A DNA stretch of 64,000 nt from Limnohabitans sp. MMS-10A-178. Lineage in GTDB: Bacteria; Pseudomonadota; Gammaproteobacteria; Burkholderiales; Burkholderiaceae_C. Shown here in pieces: positions 28,695 to 37,529 of the stretch; positions within the stretch are counted from its first letter, which is position 1; each line of letters begins with the position of its first letter. The translations under genes and the position numbers were made by a program. The notes beneath the pieces were generated by a model. The model searched no databases. It had not been told where the DNA came from and saw only the letters and a list, made by a program, of their open reading frames with translations. The DNA lies in NCBI RefSeq assembly GCF_003063375.1, contig NZ_NERY01000004.1, positions 62,001 to 126,000 of the forward strand, in the 5' to 3' direction.

Positions 28695-29444
28695 TCAGGG
28701 CAGGGCAACATCATTCATGCGTGCCATGATGGTTTCTGCGCGGTCGCTCAAGTAAACAGACTGCGGTAACTTTTCAAAATATCGCGGCCGAGGCAACATG
28801 ACCGCCAAGCGAGCAGCTTCCCACGCAGTGAGCTTGGATGCTGGCTTTTGAAAATAGTGTTGAGCTGCGGCCTCAGCGCCAAAAATGCCGCGCCCCCATT
28901 CAACATGGTTGAGGTAGAGCGTGAGAATTTGCTGTTTGGTTAAAAAAGTTTCAAGAGCCATCGTGATGACCCACTCTTGCGCCTTTCTAAGCATGGTGCG
29001 CTCGCCACTCAAGAGCAAATTTTTGGCCAATTGCTGGGTGATGGTTGAGCCACCCACTATTTTGGGCGCTGCGGTTTTGGTGCTATTTTTCTTGGCTGCT
29101 TGAGCTTCTAGTTTGGCTTGTGTTTTGGCATTTTTTTGCCATGCTTTTTCAATGGCTTCCCACCAAATACCATTGTGCGATGTGAAGCCGCTGTCTTCAG
29201 ATGCCAGCACGGCCCGCTTCAGTGTTTTGGCAATCTGATCGTCGGCTCGCCATTGTTGACGCCAAATGAGTTGCCCTTGGGTACTGGCAATTTGCCAGGC
29301 CTGTGATCTCTCAAATGCGGTGGATGAGGGATTGACCACAGCCATGAATGCCACGCGACCTACAAAGAACAATTGCAAAATGACAAAGCCGGCCAACATG
29401 AGCCATAGCCATTGTTTGAATGCTTTGAAAATAGAACTCAGCAT
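28695..29444 (-). CDS. mtgA: Monofunctional peptidoglycan glycosyltransferase
   Basis: This 249-residue GT51 enzyme polymerises lipid II without a transpeptidase domain. It has one N-terminal transmembrane segment (about residues 12-33), the catalytic block LASEDSGFTSHNG with the essential Glu, and the family motifs GGSTITQQLAKN and YLNHVEWGRGIFG. It follows aroE with one base between them, so it is the last gene of the RNB-tonB-aroE-mtgA unit. Confidence 0.95.
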   Translation of the reverse strand: MLSSIFKAFKQWLWLMLAGFVILQLFFVGRVAFMAVVNPSSTAFERSQAWQIASTQGQLIWRQQWRADDQIAKTLKRAVLASEDSGFTSHNGIWWEAIEKAWQKNAKTQAKLEAQAAKKNSTKTAAPKIVGGSTITQQLAKNLLLSGERTMLRKAQEWVITMALETFLTKQQILTLYLNHVEWGRGIFGAEAAAQHYFQKPASKLTAWEAARLAVMLPRPRYFEKLPQSVYLSDRAETIMARMNDVALP

Positions 29445-29445
29445 G

Positions 29446-30291
29446 TCAGTGCGAAAGAGATACCAAAGCTCTTAAATCAGCCAGTACCTGTTGGGTGGGT
29501 GGCTGAACGCCTCGCCAAAGTTGAAAGGAGGCTGCAGCTTGCTCGACCAGCATGCCCAGCCCATCCCGTGCTTGGGTGCCATGATCTTGTGCCCACTGCA
29601 TGAAGGCAAGGGCAGCGGGGCCGTACATCAAATCGCAGGCCAAGCCATTGGTTTGCAACACACTGGCAGGCACCGGCAATGCGGCATTGTGCAGGCTGCT
29701 GCTGCTGGCATTGATGACCAAATCGAATGACTGGCTCAAAATGGCTTCGTGATTCAAACCAAAAGCTTGGCAGTCTACTCCCTCCAATTGGGCCAAGCTG
29801 GCATGCCGCGCCACAAGTTGAACGGCCTTGTCGACACTTCGGTTGGCCACCCAAATGCTGTGAGCTTGTTCAGCCAACAAGGGCCCCAGTACACCAGCGG
29901 CAGCGCCACCTGCGCCAATGAGCAAAATACGACGCCCTTTCAAAGAAAAGCCTGCGTTGTGAACCAAGTCTCTGACCAAGCCCAAGCCATCGGTGTTGTC
30001 GCCGTAAATTTGATCGCCTTCAAATTTGAGGGTGTTGCAGGCCTGCGCCAATGCAACGCGGGGGCTACAGTGCGTGGCCAATGCCGCAGCTTCACTTTTG
30101 AAGGGCAGGGTGACGTTGCAGCCTTTGCCGCCACTGGCTTTGAAAGCATCGACCGTGGTCTTGAATGCATCCAAAGGCACCAAGGTTTTTTCATACTGAA
30201 GCGTTTGGCCAGTGAGTTCGGCAAAGCGCGATTGAATCCAAGGCGATTTGCTGTGCTCAATGGGATGGCCGAAAACGCAATAGTGGTCCAT
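29446..30291 (-). CDS. aroE: Shikimate dehydrogenase
   Basis: This 281-residue enzyme reduces 3-dehydroshikimate with NADPH in the aromatic amino acid pathway. It has SKSPWIQSRFAELTGQ (shikimate site), NVTLPFK with the catalytic Lys, DNTDGLGLV, and the NADPH loop GAGGAAAGVLGPLL. It lies 13 nt after the tonB-like gene. The pathway's first enzyme, AroG, is encoded 6 kb away under separate control. Confidence 0.96.
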   Translation of the reverse strand: MDHYCVFGHPIEHSKSPWIQSRFAELTGQTLQYEKTLVPLDAFKTTVDAFKASGGKGCNVTLPFKSEAAALATHCSPRVALAQACNTLKFEGDQIYGDNTDGLGLVRDLVHNAGFSLKGRRILLIGAGGAAAGVLGPLLAEQAHSIWVANRSVDKAVQLVARHASLAQLEGVDCQAFGLNHEAILSQSFDLVINASSSSLHNAALPVPASVLQTNGLACDLMYGPAALAFMQWAQDHGTQARDGLGMLVEQAAASFQLWRGVQPPTQQVLADLRALVSLSH

Positions 30292-30304
30292 GAAAAAGTT
30301 TCTT

Positions 30305-31237
30305 TTAGTTGGTTGGCTGAAGAGCGTTAGTCTGCTTCAAGGGCTTGCTTGAAACAGGTGCCAGCATGTTGGTCTCAAGCGTTTCGTCGCGTGCAAACTG
30401 GAAGCGAGTGACCACCACCAATTGATCGGCTTGTTTGTTCATGTCAGAGGTAAACGCACCAAAGGGCGACGCACCGCGAACTATGGCCTGCGCACGTTGG
30501 TCGAGTGCCAGTTGTCCTGAACCACTGGCCACTTCGGTATTCAAAACCCGTCCCTTGTTGTCCAAGGTAATGACCATGGTCAGCTGGCCATAGAGTTTTT
30601 GACCCGCAGCTTGCGGGAAATTTTCAGTGCCAGTGAGCTCAATCGTGCGTCGCATTTTGTCGTAATACCGTGCAAAAGAAACTTCTTGGGTTGCTGGGCC
30701 AATGTATCTTTTTTTCGGACCGCCTTGAAGTGACTGAGACTGTTTTTCAATTTGAGCCAATTGGTGGGTGAGTTCTTTTTTTCGCTCAGCCAAGGCATCG
30801 GCTGTCTTGGTATCGGTGTTTGCAAGGGGGCTTTCGGAGCTCAGTTGAAACAAGGCTTGTTGCAATTGTTGAACCAAGCGTTGCTGCTCATTTTTGAGCG
30901 CTTCAATTTTTTGTTCAACTTGCTGCAATTCTGGCGTTTGGGCTGGGTCTGTTTGCACGCTGTATGGGCTGGTTTGCAAGCCGCTGCCGGAGGCGTTGCC
31001 ACCGCCTGCCAAATTGACTTGGGCCAAGGCCAAAGCGGTGTCGGGTGCATTCTTGCTGCGCGAATTGACCAACACCACTTCGAGTGTGTTGGTTTCAAAC
31101 ATTCTGTCGAAGGTGGCAGGCGAAACCCATTTCACGGTGAGCAGCAAAGCATGCAAGACCAGCGACAAGCCCAAGGCCCATGCCAAAGCGCGGTGCGAGC
31201 TCTGATGCAAAGACAAAGGCATGACGGCGTGTGGCAT
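30305..31237 (-). CDS. TonB-like energy-transducer family protein
   Basis: This 310-residue protein has an N-terminal transmembrane anchor (about residues 17-37), a Gln/Glu-rich coiled-coil segment (about 105-165) and a C-terminal TonB-type domain (about 195-290, GQLTMVITLDNKGRVLNTEV). It lacks the long Pro-Lys linker of classical TonB, and no exbB or exbD lies nearby, so a role in TonB-dependent transport is uncertain. It may instead be a periplasm-spanning structural protein. It lies between the RNB ribonuclease gene and aroE. Confidence 0.75.
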   Translation of the reverse strand: MPHAVMPLSLHQSSHRALAWALGLSLVLHALLLTVKWVSPATFDRMFETNTLEVVLVNSRSKNAPDTALALAQVNLAGGGNASGSGLQTSPYSVQTDPAQTPELQQVEQKIEALKNEQQRLVQQLQQALFQLSSESPLANTDTKTADALAERKKELTHQLAQIEKQSQSLQGGPKKRYIGPATQEVSFARYYDKMRRTIELTGTENFPQAAGQKLYGQLTMVITLDNKGRVLNTEVASGSGQLALDQRAQAIVRGASPFGAFTSDMNKQADQLVVVTRFQFARDETLETNMLAPVSSKPLKQTNALQPTN

Positions 31238-31272
31238 TTTCAGGCGCGTGAGCTAAGGGCTTCTGGAGGGTC

Positions 31273-33351
31273 TTATGGCGCAGATTCGTCTGCGGGTGTT
31301 TCGTTCACATTCAGAGCCAGGGCAATGGGCCCCGTGGCGGCTTCTTCCAAATCTTCCATGGCATCGTCGATGGCGCTTGCATCTTCAGGGGCCTTGTTGG
31401 CTGCCGATGTGATTTTTTCAATCACGGTGCCATTCACGTCCAGCGCCATGGCATCGATGTTGCCCAGTTGAACCCTGACTTGATCGCCACGCACCATGCC
31501 CGCAGCCCCCATCACATTGAACATCAAGGGCAAGTGATCGGCACGAACCAACCAACTGCCGCCGCCCATTTCTTTGACCAAACTGGCCAACACTTCCGTG
31601 ATATTTTCTTGCTTCAAATAGTGCAAGGTCCAAAACCGCTCCATGCCCGATTGGTAGCTGTTGTAGGCGCTGTAGGCAGCTTCAAAAGCGCTGATGATGG
31701 CAAACAGTTGGGCATCTTTGGGCTTGAATGGCGCAGCCAGTGCGGCTGTTGCGCCGTGCTGAACGCATGCAATGATTTGCCATTGATTGACCAAGTCTGT
31801 GTAGCGGCGCAGCGGTGAGGTGCTCCAGGCATAAGCGGGAACGCCAATGCCAGCATGCGGCAGCGCTTTGGTGCCCATGCGAACTTTGATGCCCGGCGAC
31901 AAACTGGCTTGGCTTCTGTAAATAGCGGGCACGCCCAAACTGGCCAACCATTGACCCCACGTGCTGTTGGCCAAAATCATGGCTTCTGCCACGATCAGGT
32001 CTAGCGGTGAACCGCGTTGCCGAACACTGATCAGAACAGTCTCATTGCCCAAAGGAGGTGCATCGGAATTGGCGCGCTGCAATCTGAAGTTGTAGTCGGG
32101 CCGATTAAAAGTTTCGGGCTTACCCCGAACCACTTCACGCCCCGCTTTCAAATGCTGAGCCAAGCGCCAGAAGAATGCCAATTCGGAGTGGCTGAGGCCC
32201 AGCAGGGGCGCGTTGTCACGCGCTGGCGGATGGCTCTCTTCAAGCCACTCTTGAGTGACCCATTGATCGAGTTGGTCGTGGCGTAAATTGGCTGCAATGT
32301 GAACGCGCTCCAATTTGGTTTCTGTGTGTTGAATGGCCAAGGTGGCTTCGTCTAGGGTCACATACAAAGACACGGCAGGGCAGGCCTGGCCCTCTGCCAA
32401 GGTATAGCTTTGCACCACATCATCGGGCAGCATGGTGATTTTGTAACCCGGCATATAAACCGTCGACAAGCGAGACCGACCTACCTGGTCAATGGAGCTG
32501 TTGGGTTGCAAGGCCAAGCCTGGTGCGGCAATGTGGATGCCCAGAACGACGGTGCCTGTGCCTAAACCTTGCAGGGACAGGGCATCGTCAATTTCGGTGG
32601 TTTGCGAGTCGTCAATTGAGTAGGCCTTGACCGTGGCCAATGGCAATGCTTGCGCAATGGCAGGCGCCTCCAACTTGGGAAAGCCGGTGCCTTTGGGAAA
32701 GTTGTCAAACAAGAAACGTTGCCAATGAAAATCATACGCACTGGCGATGGCTCCCGCGTTTTGCAGCAGCGTCAGAGGCGCAATTTGGCTGGCCCGACTG
32801 GCTTCCACCACGGCTTTGTATTCGGCGGCATTTTTATCGGGCCTGAACAAAATCTTGTAAAGCTGGTCCTTGATGGGCGCAGGGCATTCACCCCTGATCA
32901 AGTCTTGCGACCAAAGTTCAATTTGCGCCAAGATTTGCTTTTTCTTTTCAATGCCCGCCAAAGCCAATTGAACTGTTTCGGCAGAGGCTTTCTTGAAACG
33001 CCCCTTGCCAGCGCGGCGAAAATAATGTGGCGCCTCATACAGCCGAATGAGGGCCCCCACTTGCTGGGTGGTGCTGGCGTCGGCACTGAAATATTCGCGG
33101 GCGATGTCGGCAAAACCAAATTCGACATCGGGCGCAAATTCCCAAGCCAAATCAAGTTCAATGCTTTGGCTAATGAGCGAGGCTTCAGACAGAAGTTGGG
33201 CCGGAGCCGGTTTGTCAAATTTCAAAAGTATGTTGGCACCTTTGACTTTGACCCGCTTACCGCTGTCCAATTCCACCTGAACTGAAGCTTCTGCCTCCGA
33301 CAGGACACGTCCAGCAACAAATTTGCCGGCTTCTTCAAACAATAAAAACAT
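31273..33351 (-). CDS. rnb: RNB-domain 3'-5' exoribonuclease (RNase II family)
   Basis: This 692-residue protein has an RNase II-type catalytic domain. The acidic metal site appears in SIDDSQTTEIDDALSL, and RYTDLVNQWQI is the late RNB motif. Cold-shock and S1 domains are poorly recognisable, and the N-terminal 190 residues are divergent, as in many betaproteobacterial versions. It is probably a processive exoribonuclease; RNase R is less likely because the length is short and no basic tail is seen. It heads a four-gene operon. GACAAT ends 7 nt before its ATG. Confidence 0.85.
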   Translation of the reverse strand: MFLLFEEAGKFVAGRVLSEAEASVQVELDSGKRVKVKGANILLKFDKPAPAQLLSEASLISQSIELDLAWEFAPDVEFGFADIAREYFSADASTTQQVGALIRLYEAPHYFRRAGKGRFKKASAETVQLALAGIEKKKQILAQIELWSQDLIRGECPAPIKDQLYKILFRPDKNAAEYKAVVEASRASQIAPLTLLQNAGAIASAYDFHWQRFLFDNFPKGTGFPKLEAPAIAQALPLATVKAYSIDDSQTTEIDDALSLQGLGTGTVVLGIHIAAPGLALQPNSSIDQVGRSRLSTVYMPGYKITMLPDDVVQSYTLAEGQACPAVSLYVTLDEATLAIQHTETKLERVHIAANLRHDQLDQWVTQEWLEESHPPARDNAPLLGLSHSELAFFWRLAQHLKAGREVVRGKPETFNRPDYNFRLQRANSDAPPLGNETVLISVRQRGSPLDLIVAEAMILANSTWGQWLASLGVPAIYRSQASLSPGIKVRMGTKALPHAGIGVPAYAWSTSPLRRYTDLVNQWQIIACVQHGATAALAAPFKPKDAQLFAIISAFEAAYSAYNSYQSGMERFWTLHYLKQENITEVLASLVKEMGGGSWLVRADHLPLMFNVMGAAGMVRGDQVRVQLGNIDAMALDVNGTVIEKITSAANKAPEDASAIDDAMEDLEEAATGPIALALNVNETPADESAP

Positions 33352-33358
33352 GGGTCAG

Positions 33359-33364
33359 ATTGTC
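33359..33364 (-). promoter_or_regulatory. Predicted leaderless promoter of the RNB operon
   Basis: GACAAT ends 7 nt before ATG 33351, with TTGCCA 15 bp upstream as a good -35. There is no Shine-Dalgarno. Confidence 0.5.
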
Positions 33365-33438
33365 CCACGGGCGAGCCCTTGGCAAGCCGGATGCGATGGC
33401 AAATTTAAGGGAAACCGGCATTTTTGGGGGAAGCGAAG

Positions 33439-33444
33439 GATAAT
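33439..33444 (+). promoter_or_regulatory. Predicted leaderless promoter, rodA
   Basis: GATAAT ends 6 nt before ATG 33451. AAGGA overlaps it 11 nt from the ATG and could serve as a poorly spaced ribosome site instead. Confidence 0.4.
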
Positions 33445-33450
33445 TGCAGC

Positions 33451-34605
33451 ATGTCGCTTGTGATTGAAAAACCCAGCTGGTGGTCACGATTCCTGCATTT
33501 GTTTGTAGGATTCGATGGCCCCTTGGCCTTCGCTGTCTTTGTGCTGGCGTGTGCGGGTTTGCTCATCATGTACTCATCGGGCTTTGACCATGGCACGCGT
33601 TTTGTAGACCATGGCCGAAACATGTTCATTGCAGCTTGCATCATGTTTGTGGTGGCGCAAATCCCACCCCAAAGGCTCATGACGCTGGCGGTGCCCATTT
33701 ACACCATTGGGGTGGTGTTGCTGGTGGCCGTGGCTATTTTTGGCATCACCAAAAAAGGATCGCGCCGCTGGATCAATTTGGGAGTGGTTATTCAACCCAG
33801 TGAAATTCTCAAAATTGCGGTCCCTCTCATGTTGGCTTGGTGGTTTCAAAAGCGAGAGGGCCAGTTGCGGCCTCTGGACTTTTTGGTGGCGGGCTTCTTG
33901 CTCCTGTTACCAGTGGGCTTGATCATGAAACAGCCTGACTTGGGCACAGCCTTGTTGGTTTTGAGCTCTGGCGCAGCTGTTTTGTTTTTCGCAGGTCTGA
34001 GCTGGCGCTTGATTGTGCCGCCCATTGTGCTTGGCGTGATCGGCATCGTTTTGCTGGTGATTTTTGAGCCTCAGTTGTGCGCCAGTGGTGTTGACTGGAA
34101 AGTCTTGCACGAGTACCAGCGGCAGCGCGTATGCACCTTGCTCGACCCTGCGCGAGACCCTTTAGGCAAGGGCTTTCACATCATTCAGGGCATGATTGCC
34201 ATCGGCTCTGGCGGTTTCTGGGGCAAAGGCTTTATGCAGGGTACCCAAACCCACCTAGAGTTCATTCCAGAAAGAACCACCGACTTTATTTTTGCCGCCT
34301 TTTCTGAAGAGTTCGGGCTGTTTGGCACTTTGCTGTTAATTGCTGGTTTCTTCTTCTTAGTTTTCCGAGGCTTGGTCATTGCCCGAGAGGCACCGACGCT
34401 CTTCACACGCTTGCTGGCAGGCAGCATCAGCATGATTTTCTTCACTTATGCCTTTGTGAACATGGGCATGGTGAGTGGTATCTTGCCCGTGGTGGGCGTG
34501 CCCTTGCCGTTCATCAGCTACGGCGGTACCGCCATGGTCACCTTGGGTTTGGGCTTGGGCATTTTGATGTCCATTGCCAAAGCCAAACGCTTGGTTCAAA
34601 CCTGA
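33451..34605 (+). CDS. rodA: Rod-shape SEDS glycosyltransferase RodA
   Basis: This 384-residue SEDS protein polymerises lateral-wall peptidoglycan with PBP2. About ten transmembrane segments are visible, with GSRRWINLG, IQPSEILKIA, the KQPDLGTA acidic site and the C-terminal VPLPFISYGGTAM. The long-transcript start at 33424 was rejected in favour of ATG 33451, where homologues begin. mrdA and mreBCD are not in the window to the left, where a divergent RNB gene lies. Confidence 0.94.
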   Translation: MSLVIEKPSWWSRFLHLFVGFDGPLAFAVFVLACAGLLIMYSSGFDHGTRFVDHGRNMFIAACIMFVVAQIPPQRLMTLAVPIYTIGVVLLVAVAIFGITKKGSRRWINLGVVIQPSEILKIAVPLMLAWWFQKREGQLRPLDFLVAGFLLLLPVGLIMKQPDLGTALLVLSSGAAVLFFAGLSWRLIVPPIVLGVIGIVLLVIFEPQLCASGVDWKVLHEYQRQRVCTLLDPARDPLGKGFHIIQGMIAIGSGGFWGKGFMQGTQTHLEFIPERTTDFIFAAFSEEFGLFGTLLLIAGFFFLVFRGLVIAREAPTLFTRLLAGSISMIFFTYAFVNMGMVSGILPVVGVPLPFISYGGTAMVTLGLGLGILMSIAKAKRLVQT

Positions 34606-34662
34606 CATACTTACAAATCAACACGACCAAGCCTCCAAACTGCAGGGCCTTCCGGCCTTGCC

Positions 34663-34668
34663 TACAAT
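34663..34668 (+). promoter_or_regulatory. Predicted leaderless promoter, tldD
   Basis: TACAAT ends 6 nt before ATG 34675, and no Shine-Dalgarno is present. Confidence 0.5.
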
Positions 34669-34674
34669 GACATC

Positions 34675-36135
34675 ATGATTTCACGCGAACCCACCATTGA
34701 ACGTCTGGCCACGGCCAGGTCCCTCTTGCTCGAACCTTTTGGTTTAGATGAGAGCCATCTCTCCAAAGCCTTGTCTGCCATCAAGGCGCACAAGGTTGAT
34801 GATGCCGATTTGTACTTCCAATACACCCGCGCTGAGGGCTGGAGTTTGGAGGAGGGCATTGTCAAGACGGGCAGTTTCAGTATTGACCAAGGTGTCGGTG
34901 TGCGTGCTGTGGCTGGCGAGAAAACGGCCTTTGCTTACTCAGACGACATCTCAGAAGCTTCCTTGATGGATGCGGCTCACACGGTGCGCGCCATTGCCCA
35001 AGCCGAGCAAAATCGCAAAGCCAAAGTACCTACCCGCAAAGTGGCAGGCATCCGTTCTTTGTACCCTTCTCTCGACCCCATGGGCACTTTGAACAGCACT
35101 GACAAAGTGCAACTGCTGGAGAAGGTCGAGCAATTGGCCCGTGCCAAAGATCCTCGTGTGGTTCAAGTCATGGCCGGATTGGCCAGTGAATATGACGTTG
35201 TCATGGTGGCACGTGCCGATGGCACTTTGGCCGCTGACGTTCGCCCCTTGGTCAGGCTCTCTGTGACTGTCATTGCTGAGCAAAATGGTCGACGTGAAGT
35301 GGGCAGTGGCGGCGGCGGTGGCCGTTTCGGCTTGGCCTATTTTGACGATGCCATGGTCAATGCGTATGTCAACGATGCCGTTCATGCTGCACTCACCAAC
35401 TTAGAGGCCAGGCCTGCGCCTGCAGGTGTCATGACGGTGGTATTGGGCCCAGGTTGGCCTGGCGTGTTGTTGCACGAAGCCATTGGTCATGGCCTCGAGG
35501 GCGATTTCAATCGCAAAGGCTCTAGCGCTTTTAGCGGCATGATTGGCAAACGCGTGGCCGCCAAAGGTGTCACAGTGCTAGACGATGGCACCATTTCTGA
35601 CCGACGCGGTTCTTTGAATGTCGACGATGAAGGTTGCCCCAGCCAGCGCAATGTGCTCATTGAAGATGGCATTTTGAAGGGCTACATCCAAGACGCCATG
35701 AATGCCCGCCTGATGGGCGTGAAGCCCACCGGCAATGGCCGCCGTGAAAGCTACGCGCACATTCCCATGCCGCGCATGACCAACACCTACATGTTGGGCG
35801 GCGACATGTCGCCTGAAGAAATTGTGGCCAGCATGAAAAAGGGTTTGTATGCCACCAATTTTGGGGGTGGCCAGGTTGACATCACCAGCGGCAAATTTGT
35901 GTTTTCTGCCTCAGAAGCCTATTGGGTGGAAAACGGCAAAATTCAATACCCTGTCAAAGGCGCCACCTTGGTGGGCAGTGGCCCCGAGTGCCTCAAGCAG
36001 GTCAGCATGATTGGCAACGACATGCGCCTCGATTCGGGTGTGGGCGTTTGCGGCAAAGAAGGTCAAAGTGTGCCTGTGGGTGTGGGTCAACCCACGTTGC
36101 GCATCGAAGGTTTGACGGTGGGCGGCACGGCTTGA
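34675..36135 (+). CDS. tldD: Metalloprotease TldD
   Basis: This 486-residue protein is the TldD subunit of the TldD-TldE zinc protease, which processes ribosomally made peptides such as microcin B17 and degrades unfolded peptides. The zinc site HEAIGHGLEGD (HExxxH type) is present, with a downstream SCERNDE-like region replaced by the usual C-terminal beta domain ending in RIEGLTVGGTA. The partner tldE (pmbA) is not in the window. No peptide precursor is obvious nearby. Confidence 0.95.
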   Translation: MISREPTIERLATARSLLLEPFGLDESHLSKALSAIKAHKVDDADLYFQYTRAEGWSLEEGIVKTGSFSIDQGVGVRAVAGEKTAFAYSDDISEASLMDAAHTVRAIAQAEQNRKAKVPTRKVAGIRSLYPSLDPMGTLNSTDKVQLLEKVEQLARAKDPRVVQVMAGLASEYDVVMVARADGTLAADVRPLVRLSVTVIAEQNGRREVGSGGGGGRFGLAYFDDAMVNAYVNDAVHAALTNLEARPAPAGVMTVVLGPGWPGVLLHEAIGHGLEGDFNRKGSSAFSGMIGKRVAAKGVTVLDDGTISDRRGSLNVDDEGCPSQRNVLIEDGILKGYIQDAMNARLMGVKPTGNGRRESYAHIPMPRMTNTYMLGGDMSPEEIVASMKKGLYATNFGGGQVDITSGKFVFSASEAYWVENGKIQYPVKGATLVGSGPECLKQVSMIGNDMRLDSGVGVCGKEGQSVPVGVGQPTLRIEGLTVGGTA

Positions 36136-36182
36136 ATGCCCTGTTGCTTTCAATTTGTCAGAAAACTGCCAAAAACTTGTGC

Positions 36183-36188
36183 TACATT
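36183..36188 (+). promoter_or_regulatory. Candidate extended -10 promoter of the aroG leader
   Basis: TGC TACATT is an extended -10. Transcription would start near 36195, only about two bases before the leader-peptide ATG at 36197, so the leader mRNA itself would be almost leaderless. No good -35 lies at the right spacing. Confidence 0.35.
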
Positions 36189-36196
36189 CAACCCAT

Positions 36197-36271
36197 ATGA
36201 CCAATCGCTTCAGCTTTTTTAGCTTTTATTTTGCATTCTCAGTCCCAGGCGGACGAGAGGCCAGCGCATAA
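36197..36271 (+). CDS. Phe-rich leader peptide of the aroG attenuator
   Basis: A 24-codon ORF encodes six Phe and one Tyr within residues 5-14 (FSFFSFYFAF) and ends in TAA at 36269-36271. It lies directly upstream of overlapping antiterminator and terminator stems and then aroG. This is the hallmark of ribosome-mediated attenuation, as in pheL before pheA. Stalling at Phe codons when Phe-tRNA is scarce would free the antiterminator. The ORF is too short for standard gene finders. There is no strong Shine-Dalgarno in front of it. Confidence 0.82.
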   Translation: MTNRFSFFSFYFAFSVPGGREASA

Positions 36272-36297
36272 GTCACTGAACCCCTCTACCAACCGCC
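36248..36297 (+). promoter_or_regulatory. Antiterminator stem of the aroG leader
   Basis: GGCGG (36248-36252) pairs with CCGCC (36293-36297), and AGAGG (36256-36260) pairs with CCTCT (36283-36287), across a 3x5 internal loop. The CCGCC arm is also needed by the terminator, so the two structures exclude each other. The 5' arm lies inside the leader ORF, where a ribosome reaching the stop codon would cover it. Confidence 0.75.
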
Positions 36298-36324
36298 GGA
36301 CTCAACTCCCGGCGGTTTTTTTTT
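36291..36324 (+). terminator. Attenuator terminator upstream of aroG
   Basis: AACCGCCGG (36291-36299) pairs with CCGGCGGTT (36309-36317) over a 9-nt loop and is followed by nine T (36316-36324). It is a strong intrinsic terminator about 50 nt before the aroG start. Confidence 0.9.
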
Positions 36325-36374
36325 GCCACGTGCACACACCTCATTAAGTTTTTAAATTTCAAAAGGAGCCCAAC

Positions 36375-37499
36375 ATGATTCAAAAAGCCAAAGCCAGTTC
36401 GGAGCCTCGCTATGCAAGCCCAACAGACCGCTCAGGCCAAACCGATGACGAACGTATCAAGGACATCACCGTGCTACCACCACCAGAACATTTGATGCGC
36501 TTCTTCCCCATTGCGGGCACCGCGGTTGAAACTTTGATCGCCCAAACGCGCAGCAAAATTCACAACATCATGGCGGGCAAAGACGATCGCTTGTTGGTGG
36601 TCATTGGCCCTTGCTCTATTCATGACCCTGCGGCTGCTTTGGACTATGCGCGCCGACTCAAGCCGCTGCGTGACAAATACAAAGGTACTTTGGAAATTGT
36701 GATGCGGGTGTATTTTGAAAAGCCCAGAACCACCGTGGGTTGGAAGGGCTTGATCAATGATCCTTACTTGGATGAGAGCTATCGCATTGACGAGGGCTTG
36801 CGCATTGCACGTCAGTTGCTGATTGAAATCAACCGACAAGGCTTGCCAGCTGGCAGTGAATTCTTGGATGTGATTTCTCCGCAGTACATTGGCGACCTCA
36901 TTAGCTGGGGGGCCATTGGTGCGCGCACCACGGAGAGTCAAGTGCACCGCGAATTGGCGTCGGGCCTGTCGGCACCCATTGGCTTTAAAAACGGCACCGA
37001 TGGCAATATCAAAATTGCCACAGACGCCATTCAAGCGGCCGAGCGTGGTCACCATTTCTTGTCGGTTCACAAAAACGGTCAGGTGGCCGTTGTGCAAACG
37101 CAAGGCAACCCCGACTGCCACGTCATTTTGCGGGGTGGCAAGGCCCCCAATTACGATGAGGCGAGTGTCAATGCGGCCTGCCAAGATTTGACGGCTGCCA
37201 AATTGCCACCGACCTTGATGGTCGATTGCAGCCACGCCAACAGCAGCAAACAACACGAACGCCAATTGGTGGTGACACAAGAAATTGCAGCGCAGTTGAG
37301 CAAAGGCTCACGCCAAATTTTTGGTGTGATGGTGGAAAGCCACATCGAAAGCGGTGCGCAAAAATTCACACCAGGCAAAGACGATGTGAATGCATTGAAG
37401 TACGCTCAAAGCATTACGGATGCTTGCATTGGCTGGGCAGACAGCGAGACCGTGCTGGAAACTTTGTCGAAAGCGGTGGAAGCCAGAAGAAAAAAATAA
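36375..37499 (+). CDS. aroG: 3-deoxy-7-phosphoheptulonate synthase, AroG type
   Basis: This 374-residue class I-alpha DAHP synthase condenses phosphoenolpyruvate and erythrose 4-phosphate, the first step to aromatic amino acids. It is strongly similar to the E. coli AroG/F/H group, with VVIGPCSIHDP, the block from VYFEKPRTTVGWKGLINDP, GARTTESQVHRELASGLS and DCSHANSSKQ. The ribosome site AAAGGAG lies before ATG 36375. It is preceded by a Phe-rich attenuator, which suggests control by phenylalanine supply. Allosteric specificity cannot be read safely from sequence alone. Confidence 0.96.
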   Translation: MIQKAKASSEPRYASPTDRSGQTDDERIKDITVLPPPEHLMRFFPIAGTAVETLIAQTRSKIHNIMAGKDDRLLVVIGPCSIHDPAAALDYARRLKPLRDKYKGTLEIVMRVYFEKPRTTVGWKGLINDPYLDESYRIDEGLRIARQLLIEINRQGLPAGSEFLDVISPQYIGDLISWGAIGARTTESQVHRELASGLSAPIGFKNGTDGNIKIATDAIQAAERGHHFLSVHKNGQVAVVQTQGNPDCHVILRGGKAPNYDEASVNAACQDLTAAKLPPTLMVDCSHANSSKQHERQLVVTQEIAAQLSKGSRQIFGVMVESHIESGAQKFTPGKDDVNALKYAQSITDACIGWADSETVLETLSKAVEARRKK

Positions 37500-37501
37500 G
37501 A

Positions 37502-37529
37502 GACGCCACGCTTTGAGTGGCGCCCTTTT
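37502..37529. terminator. Terminator between convergent aroG and mpl
   Basis: CGCCAC (37504-37509) pairs with GTGGCG (37517-37522) over a 7-nt loop, followed by CCCTTTT on the plus strand. A short T-rich stretch on the other side may let it also stop mpl transcription. Confidence 0.65.

Noticed and set aside
29749-30330. 193-codon plus-strand ORF over aroE
   Set aside because: It is antisense to a complete shikimate dehydrogenase and has no family features.
32650-33285. 211-codon ORF antisense to the RNB ribonuclease
   Set aside because: It has no domain or ribosome site and lies opposite a well-supported gene.
36269-36374. Possible metabolite riboswitch before aroG
   Set aside because: The Phe-rich leader ORF and overlapping stems explain the region as ribosome-mediated attenuation; no aptamer pattern is needed.
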